Origin: Dyadobacter bucti
GTDB lineage: Bacteria > Bacteroidota > Bacteroidia > Cytophagales > Spirosomataceae
Direction of reading: 5' to 3'
Assembly: GCF_005869225.1 (NCBI RefSeq)
Contig: NZ_SWFP01000005.1
Coordinates: forward strand, 496,001-560,000
DNA length: 64,000 bases
The notes under the pieces are model-generated. The model saw only the letters and a program-made list of their open reading frames with translations. It was not told where the DNA came from and ran no database searches. Each line of letters opens with the position of its first letter. The stretch's first letter is position 1. The position numbers were made by a program, and so were the translations under genes. Positions 36,266 through 44,715 of the stretch are shown here, one piece after another.

Positions 36266-36868
36266 TTAATAAATAATCAAAAAGCTTAAAATCAGGATAA
36301 TAGCTACTCTTTTTAAAATAGTCAGTGCTTTTTGTACAAGATTTCGGGCAGTTTGCTCCTTAATGTTAAGCATTGCAGCCACCTGGGCGTATTCGAGATT
36401 GTGGTAGTATCGGAGCAAAAGTGCTTCGTTTTGGCGGGGAGGCAGCTGGTCGAGCCAGCGGCGGATTTGCTCGGATTGTTCAAAAGTTTCTTCGTGGCCC
36501 GCATAGACGGACTCTGGTGACAGGTCTACAGGAAGCAGGTTTTCATCAAGCTCTTCCCAGTCCTGACGGTGTGGCTCATTTTTCAGGTTTTTTACAATTT
36601 CCCTCCTTACAGATCTGAACAAGTAAAATCTTACCGATTCGGCCTGGCTGAGTGTGTGACGGTTGCGCCAGATATTGATAAAAAGGTCCTGAATGGCGTC
36701 GCAGACGATTTCATCCGCGGCTAATCGCTTCCCATAACTGAAAAGTACCTGGAAATACTGATTGTACAAAGACTCGAACGCAGACTCGTCACCTGCTCGC
36801 ATCGCTGCCCAGAGTTCCTGATCGTCGATATGTTCATCGCTTTGTTTCAAGGATTTGTTTTTCCGCAA
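36266..36868 (-). CDS. ECF-type RNA polymerase sigma factor (FecI-like)
   Basis: About 200 residues. Sigma region 2 is seen as LWAAMRAGDESAFESLYNQYFQVLFSYGKRL and DAIQDLFINIWRNR; region 4 as LDQLPPRQNEALLLRYYHNLEYAQVAAMLNIKEQTARNLVQKAL. A hydrophobic tail follows (VAIILILSFLIIY). The start is a TTG at 36868 as drawn; a second TTG at 36850 (Leu before KQSDEH) is a better candidate, because the first TTG lies inside a TTTATTTG stretch that looks like a -7 promoter element. Pairs with the FecR gene to control the SusC/SusD/flavoenzyme operon. Confidence 0.92.
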   Translation of the reverse strand: MRKNKSLKQSDEHIDDQELWAAMRAGDESAFESLYNQYFQVLFSYGKRLAADEIVCDAIQDLFINIWRNRHTLSQAESVRFYLFRSVRREIVKNLKNEPHRQDWEELDENLLPVDLSPESVYAGHEETFEQSEQIRRWLDQLPPRQNEALLLRYYHNLEYAQVAAMLNIKEQTARNLVQKALTILKRVAIILILSFLIIY

Positions 36869-37171
36869 ATAAAAACAAAAAACCTTGAAAAAGTCAAAAC
36901 ATTACGTCTCGCAGTAAGTCTGAGTGTTGATCCAATTGAGGGATGTGCAAAATGATGTTGAAAAACGTGGCTGAAATGAAAACGACCCGGGTATCAACTG
37001 CCGGATGATTTATCGACGTTGGGCGATAGCGTTTGCATTAGGTGCTGAGCCGATGAGAGATTCTTTGCCACAAGTGCGGGAGTGGATAGGACGAAAAGTA
37101 ATCTGCTGTTTACTATATTTTCAATCTGCCGGTACGCTTTGAGAGGAGATCTACAAGCAGAAAATGTTCAA
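36869..37171. other. Intergenic region before the sigma factor gene
   Basis: About 300 bases with no convincing gene. On the minus strand, next to the sigma gene, an AT-rich TTTTGAC...TTTATTTG pattern may be the sigma-gene promoter. No repeat or conserved RNA was recognised. Confidence 0.3.
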
Positions 37172-37208
37172 CAAAAACAGGCTTTCAAGTTGTTACACTT
37201 AAAAGCCT
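37172..37208 (-). terminator. Intrinsic terminator of tRNA-Pro
   Basis: Reading the minus strand, AGGCTTTTAAGT and ACTTGAAAGCCT form a stem (one mismatch) with a short loop, followed by a T run (GTTTTTG). It begins 13 bases after the tRNA 3' end and fits as its terminator. Confidence 0.75.
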
Positions 37209-37220
37209 GATAATCAATGT

Positions 37221-37293
37221 CGGGATGACAAGATTCGAACTTGCGACCCCTAGCACCCCATGCTAGTGCGCTACCGGGCTGCGCTACATCCCG
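37221..37293 (-). tRNA. tRNA-Pro (anticodon GGG)
   Basis: 73-base cloverleaf. Acceptor stem CGGGATG/CATCCCG (perfect 7 bp), D stem GCGC/GCGC, anticodon stem CTAGC/GCTAG with the seven-base loop ATGGGGT (anticodon GGG, reading CCC and CCU), T arm with the TTCGAAT loop. The C1-G72 start is typical of proline tRNA. CCA is not encoded. Confidence 0.96.
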
Positions 37294-37327
37294 AACTCTT
37301 TGGGGTTGCAAATCTAGGAATTTTTAG

Positions 37328-37377
37328 ATTATTGTCTATTTCTGACGGGAAAATTTCAGTCAAAAACAGACAATAAT
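37328..37377 (-). terminator. Long stem-loop after the RND operon
   Basis: A 19-bp inverted repeat (outer ATTATTGTCT / AGACAATAAT perfect; inner nine pairs with two G-U) and a 12-base loop. It starts 12 bases after the RND permease stop and lies 34 bases before tRNA-Pro. No T run follows on either strand, so it is a transcript-ending or 3'-protecting structure rather than a standard intrinsic terminator. Confidence 0.55.
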
Positions 37378-37389
37378 TATCAGATTCAA

Positions 37390-40300
37390 TTAGATTGTTT
37401 CATTCTGCCAATTAGGATTCACAACTTCCTGCTTACCTTTTCTGAACCATTTTTCCCTAACCCGCTCATTTACATAATACATACAAGGTACTATTACCAG
37501 CGTAAGAATAGTGGAGAATGTAAGCCCGTAAATGATAGTCCATGCCAGAATATTCCAGAACACCGCACTGGGACCTCCTATAATCAGATGAGGTGCCAGG
37601 TCACGGAATAGCCCAACAAAGTCAACGGTGATACCGAGGGCCAGCGGGACAAGCCCCAATACCGCGGCAGAAGCTGTGAGGAGTACTGGTGTCAGACGAA
37701 TTGCACCACCTTCAATGATCGCTTCCCGCATCGGATACCCGCGTCCCCGGAGTTCTTCGATGAATTCAATGAGCAGAATCCCGTTTTTCACAACAATACC
37801 TGCCAGGGCGATGATACCGACACCGGACATGATAATGGAGAAATCTTTATTGAAAATGATAAACCCTAACAATACCCCGATCAGCGACAGAACAATGGTA
37901 AAGAAGATAATGAAAGGTTTCACCACCGAGTTGAATTGCGTTGCCAGGATCAGGTAGATCAGGAGTATCGCGGCGCCGAAAGCGGTTCCTAAAAACGCCA
38001 TAGATTCGTTTTGTTCTTCCTGCTCACCGCCCATTTTGATGGTATAGCCGTTGGGAACTTCCATTTCTTTCACAAGGCCTTCAATTTGTGCCACAATCTC
38101 GTTGGCGTTGTAGCCGGGCATCACATCCGAGCCAAGGGTCACGATCCGACGTTGATCCTGGCGGTTGATCTGGCTGAATGTTGTGGAATAATGAATATTG
38201 GCTACGGAGGTAATCGGAACCTGACGTAATGCCCCTCCCATTACCATATCCCGGTATACTACATTCAGGCTCAGCAGTTTTTCGATCTGTTCGCGGTCAT
38301 CTTTTTTGAGACGGACCATAATCGGATACTCATCTTTATCGTCCCTGAATTTGGAAACTTCCAGCCCAAACAATGCAGTACGTACAGCCAGCGCTACCTG
38401 CTGGGAGCTGATACCTTCGCGTTGCGCTTTTTCCCGGTCAATATCGATCACGATCTCTGGCTTGTTGGTTACAAGATCCGAGCGGAGCTGGTCAATTCCT
38501 TCGATTCCCGATTCCTGAACACGTTTTAGTACGTCCTTTTCCAGTTTTTGTAACACAGCAAAGTCATCGCCGGAGATTTCTATAGAGATCGGCTTTCCGG
38601 TAGGCGGGCCGACCGCTTCACGTTCTACCGAGATTTCGGCGCCTGGAATACCGGAAACGGCATCACGGATCTTACCCAAAATTACCTGCGTGGAACGCCC
38701 GCCCCTTTCGGTACCGTAAACAAAAGCTACGGTCACTTTTGACTTATGCGGAGTTGCCGAGCGGTCAGGATTGTAAGGGTCACCGGCATTTTTACCGACG
38801 TTGGCGATCACCGAATTGACCATGTCCATCGCCTTTTCTTTTTCGAGGACCTCAAATACCTTTTTCTCAATCACCTTGGTTACCGAATCCGTTACCCGGG
38901 CGTCGGTACCGATCGGAAGTTTGTTGTACACATATACATAATCCGGGTCACCGCTTGGGAAAAACAAGACTTTGGGCTGTACGACACCTGTCAGGAAAAA
39001 TGTGAAGAACAACAGTACGACCATGGACACGATCGCGATGACCGGTCTCCATCCACGCAAAATCCAGTCGATAAGCTTGCGGTAATTGTTTTTTAACGCA
39101 GGTAACAAGCGGTCCTGGAAAGGCACCAGAATATGAGGCGTGAGTATATAATGATTAAAAATGTACAGGATCAGGATAAGGATAAAGAAATTCCCGATTC
39201 CGCGATCAATAAGATACCCGATCAAAGCAGCAACTCCAAGAATGATAAGTGGCCTGCGGATACCTTTGAAACTCGTGTCATGGGCCTCTTTTTCATCTTC
39301 ATGCCTTCCCATAAATGAGACCGCAAAAACCGGGTTCATTACATAGGCCACAAAGAGGGACGCGCCAAGCGTAATAATCAGGGTCAGCGGCATGAATTTC
39401 ATGAATTCCCCGACAATACCTGTCCAGAAAAGGAGCGGGAAAAATGGCGCGATGGTCGTTAGCGTTCCAGAAAGTACTGGAATAAATACCTCACCGGCAG
39501 CGGCCTTTACCGCTTGCTGTATTGTCCAGTCCTTATGGTTGTTGAAAAGCCTGTGCGTGTTTTCAATTACCACGATCGCATCATCTACAACAAGCCCGAT
39601 GCCTAGGAGGAATGCAAACAACACAATCGTGTTCAATGTGAATTCGGTACCTACCATCGGCCCGATAATCGGCATCATCACAAATGCCACCAGGGCAGAA
39701 AGCGGAACGGATAACCCTACAAATATGGCATCCCTGACACCCATAAAGAACATCAGAACCATTACTACGAAGATAAAGCCTAGCACAACAGTATTGATCA
39801 GATCATGTAGGTCAGCCCTTGTCTGTACCGACTGATCTGCCGTGATCGTAATATCAAGGCCCTGCGGGAAACGGTTGGCCCGGTATTCAGCGAGCACTTC
39901 TTCAATTTTATCGGAAGCATCCACAAGGTTTTCGCCTGAACGTTTGATTACGTTCAGCGTGATTACCGATTTGTTGGCGAGCCTCGCAAAATCCTGTTGT
40001 TCTTCAAAATTGTCTGTTACCTCAGCAACATCTCCCAGACGGATGACCGCCCCGGTGCTTGTGCGAATCCGGATGTTCGCCATGTCTGCTACATCAGTAT
40101 ATTCGCCTTTTACACGCAGTGTCCTGCGTACCCCTTCCACATTTAATTCACCACCCGAAATATTGATGTTTTCTCCCTGCAGAGCTGACTGGATGTCAAA
40201 GAAAGACAAGCCGGTCGACTGCATTCTTGGTAGGTCCACGTTGATCTGGATTTCCCGGTTCAGTGCTCCCAGAATGTCTACCCGCGTAATTTCGGGAAGC

Positions 40301-40821
40301 GCTTCAATTCCGTCCTGCAAATCTTCCGCATACTCTTTCAGTTGTTTTAATGAATAGTTGCCCGCAATGTTGACGTTCATGATCGGGAATTCCGAAAAGT
40401 TTACGTCCTGGGCCGTGGGGCCTGTGTCCAGTTTTTGGGGTAGATCAGTTTTCGCCTTGTCGATCGCGTCACGGACCCGCTGCAATGCATCTTCGACCTG
40501 GACATTCGGCGTAAACTCAACCAGGATTACTGATACGTCCTGCAAAGCATTCGATTTGATCTTTTTTACACCATTCAGCGACTTAAGCTGCTTTTCGATA
40601 GGCTTGTTGATGGTGTTCTCAATATCGGCGGGTGCCGTACCGAAGTAAACGGTATTGATATAGATCTGCGGAATTTTGATGTCCGGGAACTGTTCCTTGG
40701 GCAGGTTATTGTAAACCATAAACCCTGCCAGTGTGATGATAAACGTGAAGATGTAGATCGTCGTACGGTTTTCAACACACCAGTTGGTGAAGCCAAGGGT
40801 TTTATATTCTTCAAATTTCAT
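37390..40821 (-). CDS. RND efflux pump permease
   Basis: 1143 residues. AcrB/MexF-like inner-membrane proton antiporter. N-terminal membrane segment (TTIYIFTFIITLAGFMVYNNL), two large periplasmic loops, TM4 motif GLVVDDAIVVIENTHR with the Asp-Asp proton relay, and C-terminal helices with GIIALAGIVVKNGILLIEF and the VLLTASAAVLGLVPLALG segment. Between TM6 and TM7 there is an extra region (about 520-600) with two or more added hydrophobic stretches (PLIILGVAALIGYLI and NFFILILILYIFNHYI). Works with the adaptor and TolC proteins encoded upstream in the same operon. Substrates unknown. Confidence 0.95.
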   Translation of the reverse strand: MKFEEYKTLGFTNWCVENRTTIYIFTFIITLAGFMVYNNLPKEQFPDIKIPQIYINTVYFGTAPADIENTINKPIEKQLKSLNGVKKIKSNALQDVSVILVEFTPNVQVEDALQRVRDAIDKAKTDLPQKLDTGPTAQDVNFSEFPIMNVNIAGNYSLKQLKEYAEDLQDGIEALPEITRVDILGALNREIQINVDLPRMQSTGLSFFDIQSALQGENINISGGELNVEGVRRTLRVKGEYTDVADMANIRIRTSTGAVIRLGDVAEVTDNFEEQQDFARLANKSVITLNVIKRSGENLVDASDKIEEVLAEYRANRFPQGLDITITADQSVQTRADLHDLINTVVLGFIFVVMVLMFFMGVRDAIFVGLSVPLSALVAFVMMPIIGPMVGTEFTLNTIVLFAFLLGIGLVVDDAIVVIENTHRLFNNHKDWTIQQAVKAAAGEVFIPVLSGTLTTIAPFFPLLFWTGIVGEFMKFMPLTLIITLGASLFVAYVMNPVFAVSFMGRHEDEKEAHDTSFKGIRRPLIILGVAALIGYLIDRGIGNFFILILILYIFNHYILTPHILVPFQDRLLPALKNNYRKLIDWILRGWRPVIAIVSMVVLLFFTFFLTGVVQPKVLFFPSGDPDYVYVYNKLPIGTDARVTDSVTKVIEKKVFEVLEKEKAMDMVNSVIANVGKNAGDPYNPDRSATPHKSKVTVAFVYGTERGGRSTQVILGKIRDAVSGIPGAEISVEREAVGPPTGKPISIEISGDDFAVLQKLEKDVLKRVQESGIEGIDQLRSDLVTNKPEIVIDIDREKAQREGISSQQVALAVRTALFGLEVSKFRDDKDEYPIMVRLKKDDREQIEKLLSLNVVYRDMVMGGALRQVPITSVANIHYSTTFSQINRQDQRRIVTLGSDVMPGYNANEIVAQIEGLVKEMEVPNGYTIKMGGEQEEQNESMAFLGTAFGAAILLIYLILATQFNSVVKPFIIFFTIVLSLIGVLLGFIIFNKDFSIIMSGVGIIALAGIVVKNGILLIEFIEELRGRGYPMREAIIEGGAIRLTPVLLTASAAVLGLVPLALGITVDFVGLFRDLAPHLIIGGPSAVFWNILAWTIIYGLTFSTILTLVIVPCMYYVNERVREKWFRKGKQEVVNPNWQNETI

Positions 40822-40834
40822 ACGAAACTAATGT

Positions 40835-40910
40835 TGAATGAGTGAATGACTGAATGAGCGGTCGCCGCTGCGATGAATGAGTGAATGACCGAATGATTGA
40901 ATGACTGAAT
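40835..40910. repeat. 8-bp tandem repeats between adaptor and permease genes
   Basis: Octamers of the TGAATGA(C/G) type: three perfect-register units (40835-40858), a 15-base interruption (40859-40873, CGGTCGCCGCTGCGA), then four more units (40874-40905) and a partial one. Two differ by single bases (CGAATGAT). Lies inside the RND operon, 13 bases upstream of the permease start and after the adaptor stop. Confidence 0.85.
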
Positions 40911-40975
40911 AAAAAAATGCATACAATTCACGACCATAAATGACCTAACCGACTGATCATCACCCAATCGTTTGG

Positions 40976-42109
40976 CTAGTAGCTGATCGGCTGGCCGTCG
41001 GATACTTCCTGGTAGCCCAGTGTGATGAGCTGATCGCCGGCTTTAAGGCCTTCCAGTATTTCTATTTTCCCGTTGTAGCTCAAACCTGTTTTAACAGTCT
41101 TTGCTTTTGCCACTTTTTTATTTCCTTCCGCCTCAGCTACATAAACTACATTGCCGGTTTCCGTACTTTGAACAAAGTTCTGATCGATTACTAATGCATT
41201 TTTGCTGGTAGCATCATTGATCTCGATCTGCGCCATCATATTGGGCTTGATATCTTTTGCCGATGGAAGGTTCGCCTCAATCGTAAATGTCCGTGACAGC
41301 GGGTCCACTGTGGTGCTCACGAATGAAATGCGCACTTTGTATTCCCTTTTCAGGTCCGGAAATTTCACGATCACTTCGTCTCCTTTTTTCACGCTTGCAG
41401 CATAAGTATCCGAAACTTTCGCAGTAACCTTCAGATTGCTGAGATTGACCACGCGGACCACGCCAACTCCCGGAGAAGCCATTTCGCCCACTTTCACATT
41501 TACCTGATCCACTACACCCGACATCGGCGAAATGATCTTAGTCTGGGAAAGCTGGGTATTGAGTGTGACAAGCTTTCTTTCGATAGATTCCTTATTATTT
41601 TTCGCCTGAAGGTATTGCAGCTCGGTCCCGATTTTCTGGTCCCAAAGGTTTTTTTGTTTTTCATAAAGCGTATTGATCAGGCTGAGCTGGGTCTTCACTT
41701 CCTCTATCGATTCAGTCAGGATGCTGTCGTCGATTTTTCCGATCACTGTGCCGGAGTTTACATAATCGCCTTCTCTCACATACATAGCAGTAACTGCACC
41801 ACCTGATTTCGGTGTGATCAGTACATTGTTTTTAGCATCAACAGTACCCTGAAGTTCTACATAACGTTTGAACGTTTCAGCGTTTAGCGTGGCGACTGTA
41901 ACTGGCTTAACCTTCGCTTCGGCTGCCTTTTTAGGATCGAGCTTGGCGATTTCTATTTCCAGTGCTTTGATTTTATCGGCTGTGGCTGCTTGTTCGGTTT
42001 TCAGTTTGGCTAATTCCTCTTTTTTGCCTGCCAGACCTTCTTTTTTCTCTCCTGAGCAGGATGCGAGCAAGGTGGCTACGGTTGCAATGAATAAAATATG
42101 TCTTTTCAT
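40976..42109 (-). CDS. RND efflux periplasmic adaptor lipoprotein
   Basis: 377 residues from the ATG at 42109, which opens a lipoprotein signal (MKRHILFIATVATLLASC, Cys about 18). An in-frame ATG at 42163 would bury this signal. Coiled-coil region at about 30-55 (EELAKLKTEQAATADKIKAL), biotinyl-lipoyl-like hairpin (YVRGDYVNSGTVIGKID type segments), a second coiled coil (IEEVKTQLSLINTLYEKQKNLW), then the beta-barrel and membrane-proximal domains. Links the permease and the TolC-like channel. Confidence 0.93.
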   Translation of the reverse strand: MKRHILFIATVATLLASCSGEKKEGLAGKKEELAKLKTEQAATADKIKALEIEIAKLDPKKAAEAKVKPVTVATLNAETFKRYVELQGTVDAKNNVLITPKSGGAVTAMYVREGDYVNSGTVIGKIDDSILTESIEEVKTQLSLINTLYEKQKNLWDQKIGTELQYLQAKNNKESIERKLVTLNTQLSQTKIISPMSGVVDQVNVKVGEMASPGVGVVRVVNLSNLKVTAKVSDTYAASVKKGDEVIVKFPDLKREYKVRISFVSTTVDPLSRTFTIEANLPSAKDIKPNMMAQIEINDATSKNALVIDQNFVQSTETGNVVYVAEAEGNKKVAKAKTVKTGLSYNGKIEILEGLKAGDQLITLGYQEVSDGQPISY

Positions 42110-42166
42110 GATATAGGTAAGTAGCTGTTTCAAATTTTGTTTTGGTATTAATGTGTTTGTCATTTC

Positions 42167-43534
42167 TCAGTTTTCGGAGTAAAGTTCTCCTCTGGCTTTA
42201 CTAAGGTCCACTTTGGCGATCATCAGATCATAAAGCGCAGTGAAGTAGTTTGTCTGAGCTTCTTTGAATGATGATTCAGCATTGATTACCTCAATGTTAG
42301 AGCCTACGCCTTCTTTGTATTTGATTTTCGAAACACGCACGATTTCTTCTGCCAGGTCCAGGTTGCGTTTTTGCGTTTCCAGTGTAGCAAAAGCATTTTT
42401 GATATTGATATTAGCCTGGTTCGTTTCGAGATCAATAGACTGTTTCAGCAGCAGCTGGCTGTTTTTAACTTTATCCAGCGCAATCTTCTTCTGGTCGATC
42501 TGGTAACGTTTTGTAAAACCATCAAAAATAGGGATGTTGACGTTCAGGGAAAGTACCGAGCTGTTGAACCATCTCGAACTGAAAAGGTCACCGAATTTGT
42601 CGCGTCCGTTGTTATGACCGTAGCCCAGCGATGCCGAAACAGTTGGCAGATAACCAGCTCTGATGTTCCGCAGATCAAGCCCGGCCAGTTTTTCCTGCGT
42701 GTTTAACAAAGAATACTCGATCCGGTTTTCGTAGCTAATGCCCGATTGTTGTATGCTGGTATTGAGAGAGTCGAGATTCACATTGTTGATGTTGTCGCTT
42801 AGTTTCAGGGATTCCTGAGGAGGCATTCCCATCTGGTATCTCAGCAGCGCATAACTCAGCTCGATCAGGTTCTGTACTTTCTGTCGTTCCGTTCTGAGGT
42901 TATTGATCTGTACTTCGATCCGGTTTACATCCAGAAGCTCCACAAACCCGCTCGCATTCATGGCTTTGGTTTCGATCATGAGCGAGTCGACCCTGCCGAT
43001 ATTCAGGTCGAGCAATTTGGCCCGTTCTTCCGCAACCTGTGCAGAGTAGTAGGCTTTTGTCACTGCTTCTGCTACCGTTACTTTCGACTGAACCGTATTT
43101 TTCTGGGCCAGTTCACGGTAGGTGGCTGCCGCTTTCAGTCCTATGAAATACGAACCGCTGAAAATAAGCTGGTTGAGTGTACTGGAAACACTTCCGGCGT
43201 ATTTAATGCCGAAAGGGATTGCGATCGGCGGCTCGTCCGTTGGTACGGTAGGGTCCCCAAAAGCGTTGGCAGGCAGGAATACCCTCTGAATGATAAGGTT
43301 GTCCGTCAGGTTGAAATTGGCACTGACCTGTGGTAACCCCGCTGCCCTGATCTCGCCAATACGTGCTTCTGCTGAAACAGCGTCCAGCTGTGTATTTTTG
43401 ATATTCAGGTTGTGTTTGATGGCATAGTCGACCGCCTCTGCAAGGGAATAAGATTCCTGAGCGCGGGAATGGACAAAACTGAGCAGAATAGCGAGCAAGG
43501 CCATGCTTCCGCGTATTAATTGATCATTTTTCAT
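42167..43534 (-). CDS. TolC-family outer-membrane efflux protein
   Basis: 455 residues, signal peptide ending near FVHSRAQ. The two OEP repeats are visible: first half SYSLAEAVDYAIKHNLNIKNTQLDAVSAEARIGEIRAAGLPQ, second half LNTQEKLAGLDLRNIRAGYLPTVSASLGY and the terminal helices ending VDLSKARGEL. Outer-membrane channel and periplasmic tunnel of the pump. It starts 11 bases inside the end of the TetR gene. Confidence 0.94.
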   Translation of the reverse strand: MKNDQLIRGSMALLAILLSFVHSRAQESYSLAEAVDYAIKHNLNIKNTQLDAVSAEARIGEIRAAGLPQVSANFNLTDNLIIQRVFLPANAFGDPTVPTDEPPIAIPFGIKYAGSVSSTLNQLIFSGSYFIGLKAAATYRELAQKNTVQSKVTVAEAVTKAYYSAQVAEERAKLLDLNIGRVDSLMIETKAMNASGFVELLDVNRIEVQINNLRTERQKVQNLIELSYALLRYQMGMPPQESLKLSDNINNVNLDSLNTSIQQSGISYENRIEYSLLNTQEKLAGLDLRNIRAGYLPTVSASLGYGHNNGRDKFGDLFSSRWFNSSVLSLNVNIPIFDGFTKRYQIDQKKIALDKVKNSQLLLKQSIDLETNQANINIKNAFATLETQKRNLDLAEEIVRVSKIKYKEGVGSNIEVINAESSFKEAQTNYFTALYDLMIAKVDLSKARGELYSEN

Positions 43535-44156
43535 GGGTGTTGAATTCGATTTCTGATTTTTGGTTTATAGTGTTATAGTACTCAAATCCTTTTTCTGAAA
43601 GGATCCCTCTTAAGAAATGATGCAGAAACTGCATTTGTGTGTCCAGCATATTGAATTTGTTAGGCGGGAAAATGGTAGGATCAAACGCCATTACGATCTG
43701 TTCCATACGGAGCAATGAAAGTATCTCCACGTCAATGTCCCTGCGGTATAGTCCCAGCTCGATACCCTGATTGAGGTTGTCGTGCATGCTTTTGATGATA
43801 TACTCATGCTTGTAGGTTTGGAACAGTTCCCAGGCGCCGGGGTAGTATTTTTTCAGATCATACAAGAATGTCGGGTTGATGTTGTTAAGTGTCTCCCGAA
43901 GCTGGCCTGTGGCGGAAATTACCTGATCAATCGGGTTGGATGCATTCTCATCCAGCTTTTTCATCACACATTTCTGTGTTTCAATCTCTTCTTTGATTAC
44001 GATGGCAAGGATCGCCTCCTTGTCTGCATAATGCTGGTAAATGGTCCGCTTAGAAATTCCCAGATCTTTGGCAATATCATCCATCGTAACGCTTTTGATC
44101 CCATAGCGCCAGAAAAGATGTAGTGCTGATTTATAATTCGTTCTTTCACAAAACAA
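43524..44156 (-). CDS. TetR-family regulator, apparently frameshifted at the N-terminus
   Basis: About 210 residues. HTH region GIKSVTMDDIAKDLGISKRTIYQHYADKEAIL is clear, followed by an all-helical ligand-binding half. First gene of the RND operon (overlaps the TolC gene by 11 bases), so it is the likely local repressor. The start is a problem: in the HTH frame only a TTG at 44156 is available, and the residues before ALHLFWRYG do not look like a TetR helix 1. One frame over, a GTG at 44149 gives V-KERIIN, and the pattern KERIIN-x-ALHLF has exactly the spacing of TetR helix 1 (as in RERILEAALELF). A single missing base near 44126-44131 would reconcile both. Possible pseudogene or sequence error. 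Confidence 0.85.
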   Translation of the reverse strand: MFCERTNYKSALHLFWRYGIKSVTMDDIAKDLGISKRTIYQHYADKEAILAIVIKEEIETQKCVMKKLDENASNPIDQVISATGQLRETLNNINPTFLYDLKKYYPGAWELFQTYKHEYIIKSMHDNLNQGIELGLYRRDIDVEILSLLRMEQIVMAFDPTIFPPNKFNMLDTQMQFLHHFLRGILSEKGFEYYNTINQKSEIEFNTHEK

Positions 44157-44715
44157 ATTTGAAATTTTCTAATGATAAAAACTAAGAAAACTCTAAGGAT
44201 TTCAAAAGTTTTCTGGTGCTGAACGTATACCGTGAGACTTTTTCTGATGTTCTAATATATGCTGTTTTTTAACAATCTGTTTCATAATTAGTTATGTTGA
44301 TGAAGTTTCTCCAAATGATAATATAATTTCAGTTGGCAGATTAAGTTTTTGTTAATATTACGAATGTTGGTATTTCTGTCAATTGTAATATATCAAGAAA
44401 TTATTTACTCGCGAAAGAGCCCGAACATGGCTCAATGCTTCGTCGTAAACCGGTTACAGCATTGACAAAGACGCCTAGATCTAGGCAGCGGGCACAAAAC
44501 ACGATAACTAAAAAGGATTAAAGGGAATAATAGCAGTATGAACCCACGAAAAAACGAGATAAATTAGTTTGGGACGGGAATGATTTAGAAGTATTTAATG
44601 TTTGGAATTGACACATATTCTGATGAATTTTCGAGTCTTTTTGTGACCTGTTAAGATCAGTTTTCAATTATTATTAACTCACAATTCACTAATTGCCATC
44701 GCTACAAACAAATCA
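44157..44715. other. 559-base intergenic region TetR - speA with stem-loops
   Basis: AT-rich and non-coding. Features: hairpin GAGCC/GGCTC with loop CGAACAT (44417-44433); AATGCT (44434-44439) pairing with AGCATT (44458-44463), with an inner GTAA/TTAC pair; and a perfect 14-base palindrome GCCTAGATCTAGGC at 44473-44486. These could be a structured 5' leader for speA or operators for TetR. No ORF is worth calling and no known riboswitch is recognised. Confidence 0.4.

Noticed and set aside
40835..40910. Possible CRISPR-like array
   Set aside because: Units are 8 bases without unique spacers; no cas genes anywhere in the window.
44473..44486. Operator for TetR at the 14-base palindrome
   Set aside because: A single palindrome 317 bases from the TetR start is insufficient; it is listed only as part of the intergenic description.
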